Source of the DNA: an uncultured Burkholderiaceae bacterium
GTDB taxonomy: Bacteria; Pseudomonadota; Gammaproteobacteria; Burkholderiales; Burkholderiaceae_F
Assembly (NCBI GenBank): GCA_937936215.1
Contig: CALGWX010000227.1
Location: forward strand, 1-9,041
Reading direction: 5' to 3'
Length of the DNA: 9,041 nucleotides
The position numbers and the translations under genes were made by a program. Shown piece by piece: positions 1-7,199 of this stretch (within the stretch, counting starts at the first letter, position 1; each line of letters starts with the position of its first letter). The notes under the pieces were generated by a model that was not told the origin of the DNA, ran no database searches, and was given only the letters and a program-made list of their open reading frames with translations.

Positions 1-680
1 CGGCCAGGCAACTCGTCGATGCGGCCGCTGGCGCGCGCCACGCAGGTGCGCGCCAGTGGGCACGCGCTGCAGCGGGGCGAGCGCCGGGTGCACACCGTGG
101 CGCCGAGGTCCATCAGCCCCTGCGTGTAGGCGGCCATGTCGCTTGCGGCCGGCAGCAGTTCGCACGCCAGCGCCCACATCGACCGCTCGACCGCGGCGCT
201 GCCGGGGTCGCCGCCGATGCCGAAGTGGCGCGCTAGCACACGCTTGACGTTGCCGTCGAGGATCGGCTCGCGCGCGCCGGCGCAGAACGCCGCGATCGCC
301 GCGGCGGTTGAACGGCCAATGCCGGGCAGCTTCGCCAGCGTCTCGGCCTGGAGGGGGAAGCGGCCACCGTGCTCGCGGACCACCCGTTGCGCGCAGGCGT
401 GCAGGTTGCGCGCCCGCGCGTAGTAGCCGAGGCCGGCCCACAGCGCCAGCACCTCGGCAAGCGGCGCGGCGGCGAGCGCGCCCACGTCGGGGAAGCGCGC
501 ACAGAAGCGCTGGTAGTAGGGGATCACCGTGGCCACCTGCGTCTGTTGCAGCATGACCTCGGACAGCCAGACACGATACGGATCGCGGCTGCCCTGCCAC
601 GGCAGGCCGCGCCTGCCGTGTTTAGCCTGCCAGGCCACGATGCGCGCCGCGAAAGCGCGCCGACTGCCGGGCGCCGGCAC
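1..680 (-). CDS. mutY: A/G-specific adenine DNA glycosylase MutY (C-terminus beyond window edge)
   Basis: Removes adenine mispaired with 8-oxoguanine or guanine in the GO base-excision repair system. About 226 codons are visible on the minus strand; the C-terminal 8-oxoG-recognition domain lies outside the window. Near the N-terminus the translation reads LPWQ (26-29), then SEVMLQQTQV with the catalytic Glu at 41. The helix-hairpin-helix LPGIGRSTAAAI is at 118-129. ILDGNVKRVLAR (140-151) carries the catalytic Asp142. The [4Fe-4S] ligands are Cys197, 204, 207 and 213, in the expected C-x6-C-x2-C-x5-C spacing. The chosen start is GTG at 680; no ATG fits the family N-terminus, and no strong Shine-Dalgarno is visible. 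The start lies one base after the stop of the upstream GTPase gene, so translational coupling is likely. Identity is very secure; only the exact start is uncertain. Confidence 0.97.
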   Translation of the reverse strand, partial: MPAPGSRRAFAARIVAWQAKHGRRGLPWQGSRDPYRVWLSEVMLQQTQVATVIPYYQRFCARFPDVGALAAAPLAEVLALWAGLGYYARARNLHACAQRVVREHGGRFPLQAETLAKLPGIGRSTAAAIAAFCAGAREPILDGNVKRVLARHFGIGGDPGSAAVERSMWALACELLPAASDMAAYTQGLMDLGATVCTRRSPRCSACPLARTCVARASGRIDELPG

Positions 681-681
681 G

Positions 682-2682
682 CTAGTGGGCGAGGACGGCC
701 TCTGCAACGGCAGGCGCAGGCGCTTCGGTCATGGCGGCAGCCGTGGCTTCGGGCACTGCGCCGCCGGCGAGCAGCCGCGTCCGGGCGATCTTCGCCTTCA
801 GCGTGTCGAGTTCGTCGCGCACGACCGCCAGGGTCGCCTCGAGTTCGGCGATGCCGCCTTCCAGCGAATCCTGCGCGTCGCGGATCTTTTGCACCGACTC
901 GGCGCGCCGCGACAGCTGCGCCCGCTGCTCACGCACCTGCGCCTCGATCGGCGGCAGCAGCGAACCGATCCACGCCTCGACGTCGCGCTCGGCCGCCACC
1001 AGCAGGTCGCGCGACTTGGCGACCACGGTCTCCACGAAGCGCTCGATCAGTCCCCACTTGCCGTGCGTCAACACGGTGAAGGTGCCGAACTGCGCCTTCG
1101 CCAGTTCTTGCAGGCGGTCGAGCTCGGCGAGATAGGGGTCGACCGAGAACGGCATGGGCTGCGTCAGGCTCCAGCCCAGTTCCTGCCCGAAGCTCGCCTG
1201 CACACCGGCGATCATCTTCTCCATCTCGACAATGCGCTCGTTGACCTGCCGCAGGTCGCCACGCAGGCGGTCGAAGAACTCGCCGATGATGGCGCCGAAC
1301 GACGACGGCAGCCACGCCTTGCGCATGCGCTCGCGGCTGTCGTTGGCCCGCTGCTTGAGGTGCTCGCGCTTCAGCTGCGCCAGCGCCTGCGCGGCGATCT
1401 TGTTCAACACGAAGCGGGTGGCCACCACCTTGCGCGCCACCTGCTCGAACTCGGCCGCCTCGGCGCGCGCCCGCGCCAGCATGCGCTCGATCGAGCCGCG
1501 GTTCTTGCCCTGCAGCGCGCGCATTTCGAACAGTTGCTCGACCATGCCGCGCTCGCGCACGGCGAGCGACTGCCGAATCTCGTCGACGACGCGCTCGACG
1601 GTGGCCAGCGTCTGCGAGCGGACGATGTCCTGCTTGGCCGGCACCAGCAGTTCGACGAGCGCGTTCTCCAGCACCGGCAGGCGGCTGGCCGCGAGCAGCC
1701 GCGCATCGCGCGTTAGCTTGGCCACCAGCCCCTTCTGCGCCGAGACGGCGAAGATGCGTTCGCGCGCCAGTTCCAGCCGGTGGCTGACGACGCCAATCTG
1801 GCGCTGCACCTCGGCGTCGATCTCCGCCGCGGTCTTCAGCCCGTCCCACAGGCCGTCGATCTTGTTGAGCACCGCGATGTGGTTCTCGGTGGCGGCGGAG
1901 TCGCGGGCCACCATCCGCCACATGTCGAGGTCGCTCTTGGTGACGCCGGTGTCGGCGGCGAGCACGAACAGCACCGCATGCGCGCTCGGCACCAGCGACA
2001 GCGTCAGCTCCGGCTCGGCGCCGATCGCGTTCAGCCCCGGCGTGTCGAGCACGACCAGGCCCTGCTTGAGCAGCGGATGCGGGAAGTTGATGACGGCGTG
2101 CCGCCAGCGCGAGATCTCGACCTTGCCCTCGGCGTCGATGCCAGAGCGCTGGTCCGGATCGTCGGGGTCGAACAGCCCGTAGGACTGCGCCTGTTCGGCG
2201 GGCACCCGGACCGTCTCGGACACCAGCCGGAAGGCCTGCAGCATCCCCTCGGCCGATGTCGGGTCGACCGGGAACGTATACCACTCGTCGGCGAGCTTGC
2301 GGAACTCCGAGGTGCTGCCAGGGCGGGCGCGCGTCTCGATCGGCAGCGCCCGGATGCACGGCGGCAGCGCCGCGTCGTACATCAGTTCGGTCGGGCACAT
2401 CGTCGTTCGCCCGGCCGAGGTCGGCAGGATGCGCTGGCCGCAGTCGGCGAAGAAAATGGCGTTGATCAGCTCCGACTTGCCGCGCGAGAACTCGGCGACG
2501 ACGGCGACGATCAGCTTGTCCTCCGCGAGCCGCTGCAGCGCAACGGCCAGCCGCCGCGACGCGTCCGCGTCGAGCAGCTTGTGCTCGAGCAGCCACTGGC
2601 GCAGGTCGCCGACGGCGCCGGCCAGCGCATCGCGCCAGGCGCCGTATTGTTCGAACGAGCCGGCAATTTCGGCCATCTGCAT
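682..2682 (-). CDS. Dynamin-like GTPase (bacterial dynamin family), 666 aa
   Basis: A large dynamin-superfamily GTPase; bacterial members act at membranes in remodelling, fusion or stress protection, but the role of this one is unknown. From the start at 2682 the GTPase motifs are in order: P-loop AEFSRGKS at 63-70, switch threonines at 93-94 in GRTTMCPTE, DTPG at 213-216 and NKID at 273-276. After the G domain comes a long, mostly helical, charged region. It ends in a probable coiled coil (about 590-640) and an Ala/Pro-rich tail. I see no clear transmembrane segment. The frame stays open upstream to an ATG at 2844, but that extension overlaps mutM and looks unlike protein, so I chose the ATG at 2682; one at 2676 is also possible. 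Neither has a strong Shine-Dalgarno. It lies between mutM (98 bases upstream) and mutY (start one base downstream). The P-loop's first glycine is replaced by alanine. Confidence 0.9.
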   Translation of the reverse strand: MQMAEIAGSFEQYGAWRDALAGAVGDLRQWLLEHKLLDADASRRLAVALQRLAEDKLIVAVVAEFSRGKSELINAIFFADCGQRILPTSAGRTTMCPTELMYDAALPPCIRALPIETRARPGSTSEFRKLADEWYTFPVDPTSAEGMLQAFRLVSETVRVPAEQAQSYGLFDPDDPDQRSGIDAEGKVEISRWRHAVINFPHPLLKQGLVVLDTPGLNAIGAEPELTLSLVPSAHAVLFVLAADTGVTKSDLDMWRMVARDSAATENHIAVLNKIDGLWDGLKTAAEIDAEVQRQIGVVSHRLELARERIFAVSAQKGLVAKLTRDARLLAASRLPVLENALVELLVPAKQDIVRSQTLATVERVVDEIRQSLAVRERGMVEQLFEMRALQGKNRGSIERMLARARAEAAEFEQVARKVVATRFVLNKIAAQALAQLKREHLKQRANDSRERMRKAWLPSSFGAIIGEFFDRLRGDLRQVNERIVEMEKMIAGVQASFGQELGWSLTQPMPFSVDPYLAELDRLQELAKAQFGTFTVLTHGKWGLIERFVETVVAKSRDLLVAAERDVEAWIGSLLPPIEAQVREQRAQLSRRAESVQKIRDAQDSLEGGIAELEATLAVVRDELDTLKAKIARTRLLAGGAVPEATAAAMTEAPAPAVAEAVLAH

Positions 2683-2779
2683 TCGGGCTTCGCTACGAAA
2701 CGCCGGCGCCGAATACGATCGGGGCAGGCGAATCAGCTGGTCGCCCCTGCGCGCCAGCTCGAATCCCACCCGACGCCGG

Positions 2780-3622
2780 TCAGCGGCGCTGGCATGACGG
2801 GCAGAAGTATGTCGCACGTCCTGCCTGAACGATGCGTCGGACAAGCCCCTTTTTGCAACGCAGACAGCCTAATCCGTTCCGCTCATACACCCGCGCCGCG
2901 CTGATGAAATAGCCGCTGCGGCCGTCGGCGCCGACGAAGTCGCGCAGGCTGCTGCCGCCGGCGTCGATGGCGCGGCCGAGCACGTCGCGAATGGCCGCAG
3001 CCAGTCGCGCGCACCGCGGCCGCGACAGGCGACCCGCTGGCGTGCGCGGATCGATGCCCGCCTCGAACAGGCTTTCGGACGCGTAGATGTTGCCCACGCC
3101 GACGACGATGTCACCGGCCAGCAGCGCCTGCTTGATCGAGGTGCGCCGCCCGCGCGTGCGGCAGTGGAGCAACTCGCCGTCGAAGGCGGGATCGAGGGGC
3201 TCCACGCCCAGGCGCGCGAGCAGCGCATTGCCCCTGAGCGCGGCATCGTCGCCGGCGGCCCACAGCAGGGCGCCAAAGCGGCGTGGATCGGTCAGCCGCA
3301 GCACCCGAACCCCTTGCGGCTGCTCGATGGTGAGGTCGACATGGTCGTGGCGGCCCGGCGCGGGCGGCACGCCGCGATGCACCCGCCAGGAACCGGACAT
3401 GCCCAGGTGCGAGATCAGCGTGCCGCCCTCGAACCGCCACAGCAGGTACTTGCCGCGACGGTCGAGCCGCAGCAGGCGTTGCCCCGCCAGCGTTCGGGCC
3501 AATCCGCGTGGCACCGGCCAGCGCAGCCGGCGCTCGCGCACGACGAGCGCGCGCACGACGCCGCCCTCGACTTCGGGTGCGAGCGCCCGTCGCGTGACCT
3601 CGACTTCCGGCAGTTCGGGCAT
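2780..3622 (-). CDS. mutM: Formamidopyrimidine-DNA glycosylase MutM/Fpg
   Basis: Bifunctional DNA glycosylase/AP lyase that excises 8-oxoguanine and formamidopyrimidines, the first line of the GO repair system. It is 280 residues, close to the usual ~270. The N-terminus MPELPEVEVTRR supplies the catalytic Pro2 and Glu3, and Lys58 lies in DRRGKYL. The helix-two-turn-helix segment contains GVGNIYASESLF. The C-terminal zinc finger has Cys253, 256, 274 and 277, with the conserved DNA-contacting Arg269. The gap between the cysteine pairs is 17 residues, one more than the usual 16. The start at 3622 is fixed by the invariant MPELPE, because the initiator Met must be removed to expose Pro. No good Shine-Dalgarno is visible. 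It is divergent from the TPR gene across 72 bases and appears to be first in a mutM-GTPase-mutY operon. Confidence 0.98.
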   Translation of the reverse strand: MPELPEVEVTRRALAPEVEGGVVRALVVRERRLRWPVPRGLARTLAGQRLLRLDRRGKYLLWRFEGGTLISHLGMSGSWRVHRGVPPAPGRHDHVDLTIEQPQGVRVLRLTDPRRFGALLWAAGDDAALRGNALLARLGVEPLDPAFDGELLHCRTRGRRTSIKQALLAGDIVVGVGNIYASESLFEAGIDPRTPAGRLSRPRCARLAAAIRDVLGRAIDAGGSSLRDFVGADGRSGYFISAARVYERNGLGCLRCKKGLVRRIVQAGRATYFCPSCQRR

Positions 3623-3694
3623 GGGCGGCGGGATAAGATCGGTCGCAGCCGGACTCGGCGGCGTGCCGAGCGCCGGTGCAACGGACAGTCGACG
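3623..3694. promoter_or_regulatory. Divergent intergenic region between mutM and the TPR gene, with a 6-bp dyad
   Basis: These 72 bases must hold or border the start signals for both divergent groups. A perfect inverted repeat, CTCGGC (3654-3659) and GCCGAG (3665-3670) around a 5-base spacer, lies near the middle. The only AT-richer element is GATAAGATC near 3632-3640. No convincing -35/-10 pair is visible on either strand, so no promoter is called. Confidence 0.3.
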
Positions 3695-5485
3695 ATGAAC
3701 GGAAACTGGCTGGCGGCGGTCGCCGCCGCGTCTCGCGGCGCGATCTCCGCCCTATTCATTGTAGGCGGCGCCTCGACGGCGCTTGCCCTGCCCAACCCCG
3801 GTGGCGAGCGCGCGGCAGTGGCCGGCGGACAGCCACCCGACATCGAACTGACCAGCAGCCTGCTGTACCAGCTGATGGCAGCCGAGATCGCACTGCAGCG
3901 CGGCGACCCGGGCTCGGCGTTCGCCACCTACCTCTCGGTGGCGCGGCAGACGCGCGCTGCGCGCATCGCGCGCCGCGCCACCGAGATCGCGCTCGGCGCC
4001 CGCGCCGGGCCGCAGGCGCTCGATGCCGCGACGCTGTGGAGCGAACTCGACCCGACCTCGCGCGAGGCGCGCCAGGCGTACGCGATGCTACTGGCCGGCG
4101 CCGGACGATTCACCGAGGCCGAGCCGGCACTGGCCGCAATGCTGCGCGAGTCGGCGCAGCCGGCCGCCGAGTTCGCGCAGATCCAGCGCGCGCTGGCCCG
4201 CGCCGAGGATCGTGCTGCCGCCTACGCGCTGATGGCGCGCCTGGCCGAGCCGCTGCTCGCCCAGCCCGCCATCGCCGCCGATGTTCACCTGACGCTTGCC
4301 GGCGCCGCGCATCAGGCCGGCCTTCCTGACCGTGCCGTGGCCTCGGCGCGCGCGGCCCTGGCGTTGCGGCCGGACGATCCGCGCATCGTGCTGACCGCGG
4401 CGCAACTGCTGGCGCGGCCGCAGGGCAAGGACGACGCCGTCGGGCGCAGGCAGGCGCTGGAGCTGTTTGCCGAGGCGCTGCGGCGGCAGCCCGGCTCCGT
4501 CGAGGTCCGCCTCGCCTATGCCCGCCTGCTGCTGACCGACGGGCAACGGCCGGCGGCGGTCACGCAGTTCGAGCAGGTGCTCGGCCAGGACAGTACGAAT
4601 CTCGACGCCCTTTTCGCGCTCGGCGTGCTGGCCCTCGACGCGCGCCCCCCGCGCGACCGCGCCCGCGGCTACTTCCAGCGCTACCTGGCCGCCGTCGAGG
4701 CGCAGCCGGTGCCCACCCACGACCCGGCGCCGGCCTATCTGAACCTGGCGCGCATCGCCGAGGACGAGCGCCGCTACGACGAGGCGCTGCAATGGCTAGC
4801 GCGCATCGACGACGGCGAGCAGCTGTTCACCGCCCGCACCCGGCAGGCGGTGGTGCTGGCGAAGATGAAGCGCGTCGACGAGGCGCGCAAGCTGCTGGCC
4901 GAGACGACAGCGACGAATGACGAGCAGCAGCGGCTGCTGGCGATGGCCGACGCGCAGGTGCTGCGCGAGGCGCGCCGCTTCGACGACGCCTTCCGCGTGC
5001 TTTCGGCGGCGCTGGAGCGCGCGCCTGACGACACCGCGCTGCTGTACGACGCCGCGATGGCGGCCGAGAAGCTCGACCGCATCGACGAGATGGAGCGCCT
5101 GCTGCGGCGAATGATGCAGCTGAAGCCCGACGATCCGCACGCCTACAACGCGCTGGGCTACACGCTGGCTGATCGCAACCAGCGGCTGCCCGAGGCCTAC
5201 GAGCTGATCGCCAAGGCGCTGGCGCTCGCGCCCGACGATGCGCACATCATCGACTCAATGGGATGGGTGTACTTCCGCATGGGCAACCTCGCCAAGGCGC
5301 GCGAGCTGCTCGAGCGCGCCTACGCGCTGCGGCCCGAGGGCGAAATCGGCGCCCACCTCGGCGAGGTGCTGTGGGCGCTGGGCGAGCACGACGCGGCGCG
5401 CCGCATCTGGCGCCAGGTGCGCGCCGATGAGCCCGACAACGAGACGCTGTCGTCGACGCTGGCGCGCCTGCAGGTTCGCCTGTAG
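3695..5485 (+). CDS. Exported tetratricopeptide-repeat protein, LbcA-like by position
   Basis: A 596-residue TPR scaffold protein. From the ATG at 3695 the first 31 residues look like a cleavable Sec signal: Arg14, a hydrophobic stretch about 16-26, then STALA before LPNP. The mature protein is therefore probably periplasmic. The rest is almost wholly helical, with about eight to ten TPR-like repeats. The clearest are at about 450-480, 484-516, 517-550 and 551-584, including ALGYTLADRN and SMGWVYFRMGNLAKA. The open frame continues upstream antisense to mutM, but no signal peptide lies there. Downstream genes are lolB and ispE. In Pseudomonas aeruginosa the TPR gene at this position (lbcA, PA4667) encodes an outer-membrane lipoprotein adaptor for the protease CtpA, which degrades cell-wall hydrolases. 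That role is inferred here from synteny and C-terminal repeat resemblance only. There is no lipobox cysteine, unlike LbcA. Confidence 0.9.
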   Translation: MNGNWLAAVAAASRGAISALFIVGGASTALALPNPGGERAAVAGGQPPDIELTSSLLYQLMAAEIALQRGDPGSAFATYLSVARQTRAARIARRATEIALGARAGPQALDAATLWSELDPTSREARQAYAMLLAGAGRFTEAEPALAAMLRESAQPAAEFAQIQRALARAEDRAAAYALMARLAEPLLAQPAIAADVHLTLAGAAHQAGLPDRAVASARAALALRPDDPRIVLTAAQLLARPQGKDDAVGRRQALELFAEALRRQPGSVEVRLAYARLLLTDGQRPAAVTQFEQVLGQDSTNLDALFALGVLALDARPPRDRARGYFQRYLAAVEAQPVPTHDPAPAYLNLARIAEDERRYDEALQWLARIDDGEQLFTARTRQAVVLAKMKRVDEARKLLAETTATNDEQQRLLAMADAQVLREARRFDDAFRVLSAALERAPDDTALLYDAAMAAEKLDRIDEMERLLRRMMQLKPDDPHAYNALGYTLADRNQRLPEAYELIAKALALAPDDAHIIDSMGWVYFRMGNLAKARELLERAYALRPEGEIGAHLGEVLWALGEHDAARRIWRQVRADEPDNETLSSTLARLQVRL

Positions 5486-5511
5486 GCGGCCGCCCGTCGC
5501 GCCGCCGCCGA

Positions 5512-6276
5512 ATGGCCGAGCCCCACGCCAAACCGCGCCCCCGCGGCAAAGGCCGTGCAGATCTCGTCACCAGCGGCCGCGGGCGCGGTGAGCAGCGGCC
5601 CGGTGCGAAACCGCGCCTCGGCCAGCCGCAGCATGGCGACGCGCAGCGGCTTCAATCACCGCGGCCCCGGCGCTCAATCCATTTCCGTCCGCGCAGGCTT
5701 TTCTGCTTGGCTCTGTGCGCGCTGCTGCTCGGCGGCTGCGCCAGCCTCGCGCCGCCGGCGGCGCAGCGCACCCACAGCGGCCGCTTCGCGGCCAGCGTGC
5801 AGCGCGGCGGCGAGGGCGAGTCGTTTTCCGGTCGCTTCACCTTGATGATCTTCGACGCCGGCCTCGTCCTCGATCTCGCCTCGCCGCTCGGCAACACGCT
5901 GGCGCGGATCGAAGTCGACGGCAGCGGCGCCCGGCTGACCGGGCCGCAGGCGGACGGGACGTTGGCGACCTGGCGCGGCGACAGCGCCGACGCGCTCGCC
6001 GCGTCGGTCCTCGGCTTCGGCCTGCCCGTGGCTGGGCTGCCCGACTGGATCGACGGCCGCGCCGCGCCGGGGCGCCCCGCCCGCATCGAGCCCGAAGCCG
6101 GCCCGGCGCAGCGCATCGAGCAGGACGGCTGGGTGATCGCCATCGACGAACGCTTCGCGGACTTTGGCACACCGCGGCGGCTGACGCTCAGCCGCGACGA
6201 TCCTGGCCCCCCGCCGGCCGTGCTGCGGCTGCGCCTCGCGCTGGATCCGCCGTCGCCGGAGGCCTCGAGCCAATGA
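5512..6276 (+). CDS. lolB: Outer-membrane lipoprotein receptor LolB
   Basis: LolB takes lipoproteins from the periplasmic carrier LolA and inserts them into the outer membrane. A lipoprotein signal is clear: RPRR, a hydrophobic LFCLALCALLL, then GGCAS with the acylated Cys at residue 76 of this frame. The mature part of about 179 residues fits LolB. It shows HSGRFA, SFSGRFTLMIF, the LASPLGNTLARI segment, GFGLPVAGLPDWIDGR and the late QDGWVIAI. The start is doubtful. The only ATG in frame is at 5512, which puts 62 Arg/Pro/Gly-rich residues before the hydrophobic core. No in-frame ATG or GTG lies nearer, and no Shine-Dalgarno is seen at 5512. The TTG inside the hydrophobic core is too late, and an ATC near 5677 would be a very rare start. 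The frame begins 26 bases after the TPR stop and overlaps ispE by four bases (ATGA). Confidence 0.88.
   Translation: MAEPHAKPRPRGKGRADLVTSGRGRGEQRPGAKPRLGQPQHGDAQRLQSPRPRRSIHFRPRRLFCLALCALLLGGCASLAPPAAQRTHSGRFAASVQRGGEGESFSGRFTLMIFDAGLVLDLASPLGNTLARIEVDGSGARLTGPQADGTLATWRGDSADALAASVLGFGLPVAGLPDWIDGRAAPGRPARIEPEAGPAQRIEQDGWVIAIDERFADFGTPRRLTLSRDDPGPPPAVLRLRLALDPPSPEASSQ
6258..6262 (+). promoter_or_regulatory. Ribosome binding site of ispE inside lolB
   Basis: GGAGG lies 10 bases before the ispE ATG at 6273, within the last codons of lolB. It supports the ATGA-overlap start and coupled translation of the two genes. Confidence 0.65.
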
Positions 6277-7142
6277 GCCGACTCTTCCTCGGGCTGCCGG
6301 CGCCAGCCAAGCTGAACCTCTTCCTGCACGTGATCGGCCGCCGCCCGGACGGCTATCACGAGCTGCAGAGCCTGATGGTGCCGATCTCGCTCGCCGACAC
6401 CCTCGACTTCGAGCTGCGCGACGACGGCGTGATCGCCCGCAGCGGCGACGTGATCGGCGAGGTCGAGCGCGACCTCTGCGTGCGCGCGGCACGGCTGCTG
6501 CAGCAGGAAAGCGGCACGGCCTGGGGCGTCGACATCGCCGTCGAGAAACGTATCCCGGCCGGCAGCGGGCTGGGCGGCGGCTCCTCCGACGCGGCCACCA
6601 CCCTCTTGGCGCTGAACCGCCTCTGGCGCCTGAACTGGCCGCGCGAGAGGCTCGCCGCGCTGGCGCTGCGGCTCGGGGCCGACGTGCCGTTTTTCCTTGG
6701 CCGCGGCGCCGCCTTTGCCGAGGGGGTGGGCGAGCGGCTGACGGCGGCGGACTGGCCGCCCGGCTGGTACGCGCTGATTTACCCGCAAGTGGCTGTTTCC
6801 ACAGCTGAAATCTTCTCGGCGCCGGATTTGACACGGGCCACGAATGCGCTGACAATCACGGCCTTTTCTGCGTTGCGGGATAATGCGGCGCGCAGCGGAT
6901 CGACGGCGCTGATTGGCGCCAACGACCTTGAGCCGGTGGCCGTTCGCCGCTATCCGGGCATCGCCGAGGCGGTCGCGCATCTTTCCCGCTTCGGTCCGGC
7001 GAGGATGACGGGCTCGGGTTCTGCGGTCTTCGCGCCGATGCCGTCGCAAGCCGCGGCGCAGGACGCAGTGAAGGATCTGCCGCCGGGATGGCAGGGCTGG
7101 GCGGTGAAGAGCCTCCCCGAACTGCCGCTGGCGGCGTGGTAG
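6273..7142 (+). CDS. ispE: 4-diphosphocytidyl-2-C-methyl-D-erythritol kinase IspE
   Basis: GHMP-family kinase that phosphorylates CDP-methylerythritol with ATP in the cytoplasmic MEP pathway to isopentenyl diphosphate. It is 289 residues, against 283 in E. coli. The N-terminal substrate segment PAKLNLFLHVIGRRPDGYHE carries the catalytic Lys13. The GHMP glycine loop PAGSGLGGGSS is at 95-105, and LGADVPFF contains the catalytic Asp137. The C-terminal glycine motif is MTGSGSAVF at 245-253. The start is fixed by the ATGA overlap with lolB and by GGAGG ten bases upstream. Codon use is strongly G/C-ending except for a patch around 6775-6900, where about 15 of 37 third positions are A or T. That patch contains a promoter-like sequence. 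tRNA-Gln and prs follow on the same strand. Confidence 0.98.
   Translation: MSRLFLGLPAPAKLNLFLHVIGRRPDGYHELQSLMVPISLADTLDFELRDDGVIARSGDVIGEVERDLCVRAARLLQQESGTAWGVDIAVEKRIPAGSGLGGGSSDAATTLLALNRLWRLNWPRERLAALALRLGADVPFFLGRGAAFAEGVGERLTAADWPPGWYALIYPQVAVSTAEIFSAPDLTRATNALTITAFSALRDNAARSGSTALIGANDLEPVAVRRYPGIAEAVAHLSRFGPARMTGSGSAVFAPMPSQAAAQDAVKDLPPGWQGWAVKSLPELPLAAW
6828..6856 (+). promoter_or_regulatory. Candidate sigma70 promoter inside ispE
   Basis: TTGACA (6828-6833, perfect -35 consensus) is followed after exactly 17 bases by GACAAT (6851-6856, four of six matches to TATAAT). It lies in an unusually AT-rich part of ispE and points toward tRNA-Gln (start 7216) and prs (start 7453). No other sequence this close to consensus was seen in the window. 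A chance match cannot be excluded. Confidence 0.45.
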
Positions 7143-7156
7143 TGGGTTGCACAAGC

Positions 7157-7180
7157 CGTCCGATGCGTTAGCCTCGGACG
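7157..7180 (+). repeat. 7-bp inverted repeat (hairpin) between ispE and tRNA-Gln
   Basis: CGTCCGA (7157-7163) and TCGGACG (7174-7180) are perfect complements around a 10-base loop, starting 14 bases after the ispE stop. No T-run follows, so it is not a typical intrinsic terminator. It could be an RNA processing or pausing structure. Confidence 0.5.
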
Positions 7181-7185
7181 CAGGC

Positions 7186-7199
7186 GCAAAACGTTTCGC
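7186..7199. promoter_or_regulatory. Imperfect palindrome centred on CG, upstream of tRNA-Gln
   Basis: GCAAAACGTTTCGC is a 14-base palindrome with one mismatched pair and a central CG, the general form of LacI-family operators. The offsets do not match the E. coli PurR consensus well, so no regulator is assigned. The position 17 bases before the tRNA would suit a transcriptional control site. Confidence 0.2.

Noticed and set aside
929..2596. Long open frames in both directions across the dynamin-like gene, including a 555-codon minus-strand frame and plus-strand frames at 529-1716 and 1780-2904
   Set aside because: They are low-complexity, Arg/Ala-rich or His/Gln/Arg-rich shadows of a high-GC gene. 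Only the 682-2682 frame has the ordered GTPase motifs.
2683..2844. Upstream extension of the dynamin-like protein to an ATG at 2844
   Set aside because: It overlaps the zinc-finger end of mutM, has no ribosome site and gives a basic low-quality sequence; the start at 2682 better fits the family.
3164..3694. N-terminal extension of the TPR frame, antisense to mutM
   Set aside because: The signal peptide starts at 3695, and the upstream part merely mirrors the mutM coding sequence.
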